Shown one piece after another: positions 54,145-64,000 of a DNA stretch of 64,000 bases. The position numbers were made by a program, and so were the translations under genes. The stretch is from Isoetes taiwanensis (taxonomy: Eukaryota; Streptophyta; Lycopodiopsida; Isoetales; Isoetaceae), in the NCBI GenBank assembly GCA_021234155.1, contig JAJEKV010000205.1, forward strand, positions 1-64,000. Reading direction: 5' to 3'. The notes under the pieces were generated by a model. That model was given only the letters and a program-made list of their open reading frames with translations, made no database searches and was not told where the DNA came from. Position 1 is the first letter of the stretch. Every line of letters begins with the position of its first letter.

Positions 54145-54910
54145 ATCAAGAGTGGCTCCCTGGCATCTTTTTTATGCTTTGATTCCTTAGATAAAAATGC
54201 TCGAAAGAACTGAGAAATTTCTTCAAGGGATCTACCCTTTGTCTCAGGCACCATGAGATGGACAAACAGGCAGAAAGTGCCGCCATTATGGCATACAACA
54301 TAAACATGCCTGCATAATCAAAAGGTTGCAGAATCAAAGCCAATTCAGATCATGTGCCCTTTAGTTCATTGGAAAACTTTCACTTGCAACCATGCCAGGT
54401 ATAGGCCCAAACCATATTAAAAAAAATGCCATAAGCAAGCATACTGCAACCATCGCTACAACTATCTCTGAAGGTAATGCTTGGAATTCAATTTTGAATC
54501 TAAAGAAAAAAATGCCCATGATAGCATTACCAATATTGTTGTCATTCCTAAACTGCTTGTAAGAAGCAGAGGCCTGCATCCCAGCCTGCCTATCAATAAT
54601 ATGGCCACAATTAAACAACGCTTAATCCAATAAGTGCTATAATAGCCAAAAATTCAGACTTGCTTTTCGCTAAAAGTCTCAGGGGTGTAGCTTAGTAAAG
54701 CAGCTACTTCACAGGTTTCTTGGAAAAGTATTACTCCAATTACCAACATAATCATGCGTCCCATGTTCCATATGGTCCGCGTTCACAATTGCTTCCCCTA
54801 TTTCGCAAGAAAGTTTTTCTTCTGCTAACATCAGATCTGCTTGTTGTTTATGAGCATCTTCATACAGACGAAATACCAATTCTTGAAGCAATAAATCGAT
54901 TCTGCACTTG
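54145..54910 (-). pseudogene. Sugar porter (MFS) C-terminal half, broken
   Basis: The minus strand across frames gives VILFQETCEVAALLSYTPE, IGRLGCRPLLLTSSLGM (loop motif R-x-G-R-R-P), MAFFLIWFGPIPGMVASESF (G-P-x-P...S-E-x-F-P), a small intron-like stretch ending ATGCAG, GMFMLYAIMAALSACLSI, then VPETKGRSLEEISQFFRAFL and a stop after DAREPLL. The PETKGRSLEE signature is diagnostic of sugar porters. The segment after SExFP (helix 11) is missing and at least three frameshifts are present. Likely a polyol or monosaccharide transporter relic. Confidence 0.8.
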
Positions 54911-56009
54911 TTGATGCAGCTAACCCTAACTCTATTTAGCCATCTCTATTAGTTGGCAACTGTACTATGCTTGGTAAGTATGGATCCGGCGCTTTGTTAG
55001 TGTTCAACTTCGAAACACTCCTGCTCCTATTTGACTAAGCATATACAATTGATAGAATGCTCACAATAATCCAACGCAGTGTAACACATACGCAAAGTTG
55101 CAAGCACAACCCCCATCCATGAACTTTCGGTACTCTCCATATCTGCAAAGTATTCTTCCAGTTATACTGCAAAATGGTGGCTGCTGAAAGAATGGGTCTG
55201 AAGGCACAATGACTTTAAGAAAATCCATGGCTATGGCTGGGGATACCAAAGTGGGATGGGATCAGTGTTTTTCTCGCTGGATTAATGTATAAAAAATGAA
55301 ACTGGCAATCCACAGATTGAACTAAGAAAGGAAATGGAACCAGAAAGACAAAAGTCAATCTTTGTTAGACCAAAATTATAAAGAATATGATGTCTGAATG
55401 AAATTGCAACAGCGGCAGCATGGTATTGGCTAAACCATCAAGCATATGCATCAAGGAGATTAAATCCGAAGAGCCTGGAGGCGGGTTGGATGAGAAAAGA
55501 GAGAGCGTGAAACAAAACCGTAAACAAGATGCTAACGCATCAATGGATTGCCCTTTAGAGGAGCCATTGATGCATGCGCAATTTACTTTGGACATTTTAG
55601 AACCATTAGGGTTCATAATATTTTTTCCAAGGGAAAGAGAATCATGTGTTTGGAAATGGAAGTATGGAGAGTTGACTAAGGGGTAGAGTTCAAATCGAGT
55701 CTAGTACAAAAATTTCTAACTAAGAAGTATGAGAATTTCTTGGGTTTTTTTAAATTTCGTGATATATCTTTAGATGCTATCAAGATTCTCTTAGGGTTTG
55801 TAAGGGTTCATAAAGATTTCTTTTATGTTTTATGAGATTTCTTTAGGTTTCATGAGATCCGCTTATTCTAGAATGTTTTCAGTCTTGCAAATATACAAAT
55901 ACCTGGATTATTCACTAATATGCATGACGGAAGGCTGGAAGACGATATTATGTAATGTGGAACAATTGTCGTAGAGGAAATCTTTTTAATTATTCCATCA
56001 GTCACATTT
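54911..56009. other. No gene recognised
   Basis: A minus-strand exon-like frame at 55061-55160 (after an AG, MESTESSWMGVVLATLRMC) may belong upstream of the sugar-porter relic; not assigned. Otherwise AT-rich sequence without clear features. Confidence 0.3.
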
Positions 56010-56217
56010 ATTTAGGATTTTGGTGGGACCAGTTCTTGGAATGGGTTTAGAAACTATTCTGACTCAAGTAGTTGGAATCAAGTGTATTGTCCCATATCAA
56101 TTTTTTTTTGCAAGGGGTAAGGTTGTTATTCTCCAAAGGGATGCTCTAGAGCACCAGATGATATATTGTATTGTGATGGGTCCATCTACTTCTTATTGCA
56201 TAGTTATTTTCTTTTGA
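56010..56217 (+). pseudogene. LINE fragment (RT C-terminal region)
   Basis: VGPVLGMGLETILTQVVGIK, CIVPYQ, then VILQRDALEHQMIY matches WGPVVSLATWNDLEQVQ, STVPYQ and PLQRAALDRHIVYF of the LINE at 57790-60080. A short, older copy of the same family. Confidence 0.65.
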
Positions 56218-56309
56218 GTCCGTGACCTGGTCGATTGCATAATTCTTGGATAGCTTCCATTAATGCCACGGTTTTATTGCAATAGCAATAGAACCTACAT
56301 TCCTTGGAT

Positions 56310-56345
56310 GGGGACGCCCATCATCGTTTCCTCCTATTTATATCC
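56310..56345 (+). promoter_or_regulatory. Possible core promoter
   Basis: CTATTTATATCCCC at 56333-56346, a TATA-like box upstream of a T-rich stretch and the degenerate ERF piece 1 kb further on. Speculative. Confidence 0.25.
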
Positions 56346-56777
56346 CCATTTTTCTCTGTGCTAGTTATCGGCGTTCTCTTGAGCTTCTCATATTGTTGCT
56401 GTTTTACCCTACTCAGCTTCCACGCTCAACTTACAACTGCAGAACACAATTTTCTGTACAAGTTTCGACCCTCGAATTGCATCAAGCTCAGACTTTCACA
56501 GTCCCGAAGTAGATTTCCTACACGGTATGATTTCAGTAGCAGTTCTTTTTATTGGATTCCGTTTGTTTGGTCTGCTTGTTATGCATCGGCTTGGATGCGT
56601 TAGGACTCCAGTTACTGGATCGGAATTTTGGACAGCTTGCAGGTTAGATCTCTCTGGTTTTGTGAGAGAGTCGTGGTTTCTAGTTTACTGCCTTGCCCTC
56701 TTTTCCTTTTCTTTTATCCCCGTGTGAATCAGATAAGCTCCTTGTCTTTTTGATGCGGCCGGGCAATGGTTTTGTCA

Positions 56778-56960
56778 TATTTTTGGGTTGCCCCTAGGGG
56801 GGCAATCCCTTGTTTGTGTGGGTTTTAGGCATATTCATGATATATGCCAGTATATCCTTAGAATATGCTGAAAACTGCTACAAACTTGCTACTCGCAGTA
56901 AATTGGCGGTCACCCCTGTTGCTGGGGGCCGTTGTTCGAACCGGCTAACCGGCTGTATGA
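56778..56960. repeat. Dispersed repeat, copy 1
   Basis: Starts TATTTTTGGGTTGCCCCTAG and shares GGGGCAA, CCCTTGTTT, GGCATAT and ATATGCTG-type blocks with 61758-61950. The head TTGCCCCTAGGGGGGCAA is nearly palindromic. About 180 bp; class unknown. Confidence 0.65.
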
Positions 56961-57326
56961 AAGCTACGAGCAATGGTTTTTAGCTGAGCATGGCATCACG
57001 GCAACTCAGCTTCTACTTCTTCGCATCTTCAAAATTTTGCTAGATTCGTTTGGTTTTAAGAGTTTGTCTTTCCTTTTTTCAATGCTTCTCGGCTGAGCAT
57101 GGCATCAGGGCAAAAGGGTTCTTAATCTACAAACACAATTCGGCAATGCTTTTGGAGTCAGGTGAAGAGAATGATGAGAAAGCTTTGTCACAAGTAGAGC
57201 CTCTGCTTCAAATGCTTCTTCTGGCAGAGCCATTATTGCAGTGGATGCAAACAAAAGGGGTTGATCATATTATATGGATGACATATACGTTGCATATTTG
57301 TTCTTCACTTTGACTGCTTTTGTTTG

Positions 57327-57723
57327 TAGTAAACGATCCATACGAGATCCATGGAAAAAGGCTCCAGTATGGCTTGGGACTTTTGATACGGCAGAAGAGG
57401 CAGCAAAGGCTTTGCGAGGAAACAAGGCCAAGGCCAACTTTCTGGCGCCCTGTAAGGATCAAAGCACTAGCCAAAGTAGCACCGTTGAATCCTGGAATAG
57501 CTCCAGAAATCTGCAGCCTCCATTGCCGGATTATCCTTGGAGAAATTTCTACTCAAACAGGCCTTTGCAAAGCAGAGCACTTGATCTGAATGCTTCTATT
57601 CAAGATTTTGGCCTTTTGGAAATTCCAGGCCTCAGGAATCCTCAAATGCTTCCTTATCAACCTTATCAAAGTGATTCTGATTCTTCCTCTTCTGTGATTC
57701 TCATTTTGCTAAAAAGCTTCTGA
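57327..57723 (+). pseudogene. ERF/AP2 transcription factor fragment with EAR-like motif
   Basis: Frame [36 protein letters not shown]: the second half of an AP2/ERF domain, lacking the first half (YRGVRxRPWG...) and an internal block equivalent to RAYDxAA (about 7 codons, in frame). Downstream Ser/Pro-rich, then [11 protein letters not shown], an EAR-type repressor motif. Stop at 57721. An AG at 57329 may be a splice acceptor, but no partner exon was seen. Probably a relic of a repressor-type ERF. Confidence 0.75.
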
Positions 57724-58985
57724 TCCCTTTATCTCCAATCGAACTTCTTTAAGAAAGCCAGGTACATTGCAGCGCATCAAAGGGAAATGTTTTATCTCCT
57801 GGAAGTCACCCCAGGACCTTCTGGCGATGGATTCTTAGAAAGCCAGTACAGCCCACAGGGAACATCACTCCCGAGCAGTGGAGGCAATACTTGCAACAGC
57901 TATACGACCCTCAGGGTGCACATGCAGCATTACCCCTGCAAGAAGGCCCGGTCTTTGGAAATCACGCAGTCGGGGCGTGAAACAAGGCTTACTGGCGTCT
58001 TGCCAATGGGAAAGCCGGACCGGATGGTATGGCCGCAGAATTGCTTAAATGGGCGGGCCGTCCATAATACCAAAGTCTTGACGCCTTGTTCAAAAGGCAT
58101 TACAGGGAAGGCTTCCCCTTGCGGTGGACCAATAGCGGCTTCCATCTATAAGGCGGGTGACCCGCGACGACCCGACCAATTACCGAACAATCATGGTCGG
58201 GATTCGGTGTTTGCAAAATTGCTTCTTTGGGATTCTCGGCAAAGAAGATTGATCTGGGCCGGGCAGAGGCAGTAGAGATAACGGACCCTCACCCGGCGGG
58301 ATTCAGACCTCGACACTCAACCATTGACCACATCTTCACATTGCGAACTCGGTTGAAGACGGCGGAGGAACCGCCGTCAGGATCTATATTGTTGCTTCGT
58401 GGATTTTGCGAAGGCATTTGACACTGTGCCTCGGGAAAAACTATGGGCAAGATTGCGACAGCTGGGGGTTCCTGTAGATTTGCGAGAATGCGATTATACA
58501 AAGCTATATGAAAGATGCTGAATCGATTGCGGTGACAAACCAACCATTTGATAGTAGTATCGGGGTTAAATCGGGGATGCCCTCTCTCCCCAACATTGTT
58601 TGGGCTTTACATTGATCAATTGAGAGTCTGGCTTGCCGATAATGGGGGCGGACGGGGCTCACCTTCTCTACCGGATCATCAAGCAATTAATATATGCTGA
58701 TGATGTGGACCTCCTAGCTTACACACTAGCAGACATGCAATGACATCTCGATGCCCTGGACACATTTTGTCAAGCGACTGATATGCGCGTCAACTTTGGC
58801 CAAGACTAAGGTGGTTTTCATATCATCTTCACGACAGCCGAGGATCCCCTCCTTCAGTTACCGAGGGCAGAATGTGGAAGTAGCATCCACATACAAATAT
58901 TTGGGAGTGGAGTTTCCTTCTACTATGCACTGGGACACATCCATACGGCTACGAGTTACGGCGGGCTGGAAGTCATAGAGCGGAG

Positions 58986-59864
58986 TTGTATGATTGGACC
59001 CATCAGTCACACCTGCTCAAGGTCTTAGTGGAGCCTGTCCTTTTATACGGGGTTGAAGTATGGGGCCCAGTAGTATCCCTCGCTACTTGGAATGACTTGG
59101 AGCAGGTGCAGAAAGCCTTCTTGGTAAGAGCACTAGGGGTGAAGTCCACAGTCCCATATCAAATTCTACTGCAGGAGACAGGATTCTTTCCTCTTCAGAG
59201 GGCAGCACTTGATCGCCACATTGTCTATTTTCAGAAGGTGGTTAATATGGGCGATGCTCGTCTCCCTAAACTAGCTTATATCATGGCAATGGGGCCACAG
59301 CGCCTCAAGGCCTGCTGGAGGGAAAAGAGAGCTCAATGGATGGCTAGATGGAATGTTCAGGAGCACAGGTGCATATATGTGCAAACAGAGGCAGATCACC
59401 ATAGCTTGAGGCAATATCTTGACGCTTGCTTCATCAGCAAGCTTTGGGATGCCAGCGTCCTTGAACAGGTCAAGACAGCACACTACCAGCGCCACATAAA
59501 TCCCACATTGGAACGAGGCCCACAATGCTACCTGCGCACCCACTTGCCCGTGAAAAGACGCAGACTCATTGCCTCCATTCGCACAGGGGCACATCATCTT
59601 CGAATTGAGACAGGCAGATGGATTGGTGAGCCACGTCAGGACATGCTCTATCAATGCTGCCAAATGGGAGTCATTGAGGATGAATCTCATACCCTTCAAA
59701 GTTGCCCAGCATATGATCAAATCCGGACGCGCTATGTTGAGTTGGTCAGGCCTGGCCAACTGCTACATGTGACATTGAGCACGGCATCCGTACGGGTGCT
59801 AGGATCATACCTTCAGGAGGTCATGGACATGCGAGATCAGCTATGTCCTTGGGCACGCGCTTGA
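58986..59864 (+). pseudogene. LINE RT thumb and C-terminal zinc region
   Basis: 292-codon open frame: LVEPVLLYGVEVWGPVVS, VQKAFLVRALGVKSTVPYQI, ETGFFPLQRAALDRHIVYFQ, LKRGPQC-like YLRTHLPVKRRRLIASIRTG, HHLRIETGRW, then C-C...H...C (LYQCCQMGVIEDESHTLQSC). Typical RVT C-terminus with a CCHC-type knuckle. The frame is unusually long for a dead element; part of a larger broken ORF. Confidence 0.8.
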
Positions 59865-59927
59865 CATGTACATACACATTTATTTCATGATGATATATAC
59901 TTGTACAATTTGACAGCATTCTTATTA

Positions 59928-59993
59928 CTGCCACGGTTTTTCCCTCGAAAACCCTTCGGGGCGAGGGTTTTTTAACCCGGACAGTAATAAGTT
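59928..59993. repeat. Inverted repeat in the LINE 3' UTR
   Basis: CTTATTACTG (about 59929-59938) and CAGTAATAAG (about 59981-59991) enclose ACCCTTCGGGGCGAGGGTTT, itself a hairpin. A structured 3' UTR may be a template-recognition signal for the RT (inference). Confidence 0.5.
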
Positions 59994-60080
59994 TGCTGCG
60001 CTCCTTCTGGGTCCCATAGGCCGATTGGTCTCAGTGGACGATAAAAAACTATTCTTATTCTTATTCTTATTCTTTCTTTT

Positions 60081-62048
60081 GCCTATGTATTTTTCAAAAA
60101 TATGTCATACAGGAAGCTTCAAAGGAAAATACATTGCTGGGATTGGAAAATTGGCTGCATCCATATATTCATGATGCCCATAGAATTCTTTATGAATCCT
60201 CATGCGACATAGGTATGTTTCTATTTCCTTAAGGTTTACAATCTCACTGGACGTTAAAGATGCTCTCCTTCTCCCATGCTATTTCTCATCCAGAATTTAG
60301 TTTTGGCTGCATGCCCATGTCATGCGTGCATAGTACACATACTTTGAGATAGTGTTCCTTTTCAAGCAACCTTAATCCCATGCTTTAGCTCTTTTGACAA
60401 GAACATTTTCTACTCGGTTCGGAACTTTCCAATAAATTCTTTGTTCTGGGCTATAACCTCATTTGGCAGCTTCATCACTGAATGAGTTTGTCATCCTTAG
60501 CAAACTAAGTTTATGCCAATTTCCAAGTATTGTCTATCAGGATTTGTGCGGCATTGGGCTGCTACATTGATAAGTCAAACATCTTACTTTCTGAATGTTT
60601 TTATCTAATTGAGAGATATAATAGCACATGAAATCAAGCTATTTGAATGGGAAGACCACAGTTAGGAGGAAAACCTAGGAACTATTTAATTCTGCTAGTT
60701 TACTTGTTTGCTATTTTTTCTTTTTTATATTGGGATCATTGCATTATATTAGCTACAGTGGATTTAATTCATATTGATTCACCTGAACAGAATGGGCTAC
60801 AAGCCAGCCTCTTATTTTCTTTCTGAATATTCTTAGATCGTCATTACCGGCAGGTTTTTGATCAGTGATTGTTAATATCAAATGTTAAATGCACATGTAA
60901 AGAAGGGTTATGCAACCACCTTTAATAACTTTATCGTGGATATATTACATGCATAAGGTAAATTTGATCTATTCTGCTTTTGCATGCAGGAAAAGGTTCC
61001 TACTTCTTGCAGAGAAACAGGGATAAATGATGAATGAAGCTAGAAGGATCTCTAGACGGATCTGCTCACAGCAAATAAATGTGTTTTCCTTGAGAAAGAT
61101 TTAGTATTCTCAAAACATAATGTCCATGCTTAAGTCATATAGCAGAGGAAAATCAAATGGGCTAAGAGGACTGAAAGATGTGATAGATTTAGAGCAGATA
61201 GAACATTCAATGTTCTTATCAGAATTTAATCATATATCCTTCGTCTATTTTGGACAAAAATATGCTTAGGAAAGACAGAAGGACCATCTCCAGTGGCAGA
61301 GCCGTAGTTGCAGAGCATGAAGCAAATGCCTTAGAAAGTGAAGAGTATCAAAGTCATGAAAGATGCGGAATGAATTTAGATTTTGGATCATGAGGACAAT
61401 CAAATGATGAGGCCACTTAAGACCTTGCCATCGAGTGAGATTTTGCGTCTCAATCTTTCTGATTCTAAATCTAGTCGAGTTTGAAGAAATAAAAAACAAA
61501 TCTCATATAAAGGGTAGCATCTTTTAGTTGCCAACGTGACATTGCACACACTAAGGTGTGCCGTTTTTAAGAGGAATTTGAGTCTATTTAAGACTACTTT
61601 ATTGTATGGCTGAAGCACATCCCAACACATGGAATCCATCTAGTATGTACTATTCTTCAATAACACAAAATTAGGTTTACCACGCACATGGAATCTAATT
61701 TTCCCATCCTCCTCTTTTGCACACATACAACACCCATGCACATGGAAATCTAACTTTATTTTTGGGTTGCCCCTAGGGGGGCAAACCCTTGTTTATGTGG
61801 ATTTTTGGCATATCCTAGGTATATGCTAGAATATCCCTAGGATATGCTGGTGACTGCTCCAAACCTCCTATTTCCTGTAAACTCTCGGTCAGCTGGTAAA
61901 GGACTCCACGTCTCATTTCTTGAAGCCAACCGGGTAACTGGCAAGGCAGGGATCGGCGCTTCAATCCGATGAAGAATAACATCCATCTTCTGGAGTTACC
62001 AAGGAGTGAGTCCCAAATCCTTCAGAATATTTAATGTCTCTTCAACAG
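60081..62048. other. Mostly non-coding, one exon candidate
   Basis: 60113-60212 is bordered by TCATACAG and ATAG|GTATGT and reads EASKENTLLGLENWLHPYIH followed by DAHRILYESSCDI; family unknown. The rest is AT-rich and could be intron or upstream region of the IspG gene. The transit-peptide exon of IspG was not found. Confidence 0.3.
61758..61950. repeat. Dispersed repeat, copy 2
   Basis: Second copy of the 56778-56960 repeat, 75-80% similar by eye in its first 140 bp. It lies about 100 bp upstream of the first recognised IspG exon. Confidence 0.65.
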
Positions 62049-64000
62049 GTATTGGTCGCATTCAGCTTGGAAGTGATAAGAAGAAAAATCATGGATATCA
62101 TCGTAAGCAAGCCAGAAGTCAAGCCTCCGAGATTGCAGAGAAGGAACCTGCTTCTCAGGGGAGCCCTCTTTTGGGTGAGTCTAGGCTTAAGTTTCTGCTA
62201 ATTCAATTTGAATTGCTAAGTTAATGTCATGTTTTTTTTCTAATATGTTAATATACAACTGAAACATTACACCTGCAGCATAAGAATCAGTAGACAATGT
62301 AGTCATTCCTTCATGAGGTTTCGCTGCTTTATGTAGACATTTAATATTTCTGGATATAACCAGTCATTCATCCTTCTCAAATGTCTATAAATGCATTTCT
62401 GGAATGCAGTGCCACGCCAGAAGTACTGTGAATCGATCTATAAGACAATCCGTCGAAAAGCATCCACTGTAATGGTTGGGAACGTGGCAGTTGGCAGTGA
62501 ATATTCATTCGTGTCCAAACAATGACAACAATGGACACTAAAGATGTTGCTGCAACTGTTGAACAGGTAACTTGATGACTAGTATGATTCTTACAGGCCC
62601 CTATGACTGTAATATAGGCACAATGGACAGTAAAGACGTTGATGCAACTGTTGAACAGGTAACTTGATAGCCAGTATGATTGTTACAGGCCCCTATGACT
62701 GTAATATAGGTGCACAAAAATAATTTATGCCCTTTGCAAGCTGGCACAATTATACCTTTAATAGTAATTGGTCATGGTATTTTTCCCTTGTAGATACAGG
62801 TGGATTGAATATATGATTAGTTTGCTTACACCATGTGTTAACAATTCTAAAGCTCTTTGATTTGGTTATACGTCTTAAAAATGTGCACGAATTACATAAG
62901 ATGCCTGTTTGAGTTGTACTTTATGGCCAAATAAGGAGTTTGTCATGTTAGTAAGTCGTGAGTTGTGAAGGGAGTGAGGTGCTCCTCCACGCCTGGCAGT
63001 TTTAACAGCTTTTCATTGGCACATATTGCTGTTCACGTTGGTTTCCTCTATCCTATAAGTTTAATGTGCATTTTCGTGCACACTTACTTGAAAATATCTG
63101 AATGCTTGCTGATTATAGAAAAAATAGAGAAATTGATGTACCTCAACCATATAGGTTGCTATGCTCCACATTGTAGCAAGGAAATAAAGCCCGTGTATGC
63201 AGGTAATGAGGATTGCAGATAAGGGCGCAGACATCGTAAGAATCAAAGTGCAAGGAAAGAAGGAGGTAGACGCATGTTATAGCATAAAGGATACACTTGT
63301 AAAGAAAGGGTGAGCAACATTTGTCACCTGATGCTGTTCATATTAATTGTTACAGGTATTTTCCCCTTTAGTGAAAAAGTGTAAGAAGTATGGACGGGCC
63401 ATGAGAATAGGCACAAATCATGGCAGTTTATCAGATCGTATCATGAGTTACTATGGTGATTCTCCAAGAGGAATGGTGAGTTTGTTTGTGTATACATCAG
63501 CACCATCTCTAAACAGAAATACAGATACTTCAGATGATTTTTGATGGATAAACGTAATCTTTGAGAGGCTCTACAAGTTTACATTGCCTTAAAAACTATT
63601 TTAACTACACTTCTTCTCCAGGTAGAATCTGCCTTTGAGTTTGCTCGAATTTGTCGCAAGCTGGACTTCCATAATTTCCTATTTTCTATGAAAGCAAGCA
63701 AACCTGTCATAATGGTAGAGGCATATCGCCTGCTTGTTGCGGAGCTGTATGTAAATGGATGGGAATATCCACTGCACCTTGGAGTAACTGAAGCGGGTGA
63801 AGGCGAGGACGGGAGGATGAAGTCGTCAATTGGGATTGGTGCACTTTTACAGGTGCCTTGATTAGCTGAAACTCTTGATTCCAGTAGGCTGTATGTAACT
63901 TATAAATTCACAGTTTAATAAGAATGAGAATTTGTTTCACAGGATGGTTTAGGCGATACAATACGAGTTTCATTAACATGCTATTTTGCAAGACCAAAGC
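62049..64000 (+). pseudogene. ispG: IspG/HDS (4-hydroxy-3-methylbut-2-enyl diphosphate synthase), damaged, 3' end beyond window
   Basis: Plant HDS works in plastids, in the MEP isoprenoid pathway, converting MEcPP to HMBPP with an Fe-S cluster. Exons seen: 62049-62174 (EPASQGSPLL), 62410-62566 (VPRQKYCESIYKTIRRK, VMVGNVAVGSE), 63203-63309 (VMRIADKGADIVRIKVQGKK), 63355-63475 ([20 protein letters not shown]), 63622-63852 ([35 protein letters not shown]), 63943 on (DGLGDTIRVSLT). Splice sites are good. Damage: a one-base loss near 62505 shifts GSEHPIR-type sequence out of frame, and the exon(s) for about 60 residues containing VADIHF are absent between 63309 and 63355. After IRVSLT the sequence departs from the usual EPP. 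It could be a pseudogene of a duplicated locus, or partly sequence error. Confidence 0.9.
62528..62711 (+). repeat. 92-bp tandem duplication across an exon end and splice donor
   Basis: 62528-62619 and 62620-62711 are about 92% identical. Each contains the exon end (T-K/S-K-D-V-x-A-T-V-E-Q) followed by GTAACTTGAT. The first copy is in line with the exon; the second adds a spare donor in the intron. Confidence 0.85.

Larger units (their letters stand above)
57790..60080 (+). mobile_element. LINE of the second family, with microsatellite tail
   Basis: 5'-truncated. RT blocks in several frames: YWRLANGKAGPDGMAAELLK, GFRPRHSTIDHIFTLRTRL, LYCCFVDFAKAFDTVPREKL (motif A), a GMPSLPNIV-like motif B, LIYADDVDLL (motif C), LGVEF. 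The long frame 58986-59864 carries the C-terminal region. The 3' end CAGTGGACGATAAAAAACTA is followed by (TTCTTA)n at 60051-60075. Different from the L1 at 33-36.7 kb, which has poly(A). Confidence 0.85.

Noticed and set aside
56900-56950. tRNA or SINE B-box (GTTCGAACC)
   Set aside because: Only a B-box-like word; no A-box at proper spacing and no cloverleaf.
59271-59759. 162-codon minus-strand ORF
   Set aside because: Shadow of the LINE RT C-terminal frame at 58986-59864.

Overview
This window looks like nuclear DNA from a land plant with a large, repeat-rich genome. The evidence is remains of plant-type genes (a plastid-pathway IspG/HDS gene with introns, an ERF/AP2 transcription factor, a sugar porter, a TCTP retrocopy) embedded in nested LTR and non-LTR retrotransposons. 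No gene identifies the species. A fern, lycophyte or gymnosperm is plausible, but this is a guess. I see no intact, ordinary host gene from start to stop.

Layout. 1-7863: minus-strand, decayed Tat-like Ty3/gypsy element (copy A), inserted in a LINE fragment (7864-8455). 8608-9002: TCTP processed pseudogene. 9745-40078: a relative of A (element C, plus strand), broken by a 2.3 kb insert (10.13-12.48 kb) carrying strong palindromes and by a 21.7 kb nested insert (15.08-36.75 kb). The nested insert has a 19/20-bp target-site duplication. It consists of a 5'-truncated minus-strand L1 (33035-36745), two near-identical copies of a segment E (E1 15106-18030, E2 31715-33022), and a whole chromovirus, element D (18694-31572, 5-bp target duplication AATAA). 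41813-53961: element B, a complete A-type element with 2.47 kb LTRs, a GCACC target duplication and a tRNA-Gln-like primer site. 54.1-57.7 kb: broken sugar-porter and ERF genes. 57.8-60.1 kb: a second kind of LINE. 62.0-64.0 kb: exons of a plant IspG gene with a frameshift and a missing exon.

The most remarkable item is element D. Between its tRNA-iMet primer site and its gag gene it carries, in the sense direction, a histone H3-like gene: an N-terminus identical to the H3 tail start ARTKQT, a long charged linker, and a C-terminal H3 histone fold ending in a near-canonical alpha2-alpha3. Next comes an intact 510-codon ORF of unknown function with its own TATA box. The same element encodes a chromodomain after its integrase. 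An LTR retrotransposon carrying both an H3-like protein and a chromodomain is, as far as I know, undescribed. This copy is damaged: there is a stop and a frameshift in the H3 gene, an inverted PR-RT block and several frameshifts in pol. Active relatives would have to be sought elsewhere.

Other notable items are an archaeal-type RNase H placed upstream of RT in all three Tat-like copies, an antisense accessory ORF 3' of integrase, a beta-class DNA methyltransferase motif in E1, and an L1 that appears to have carried 3' flanking DNA.
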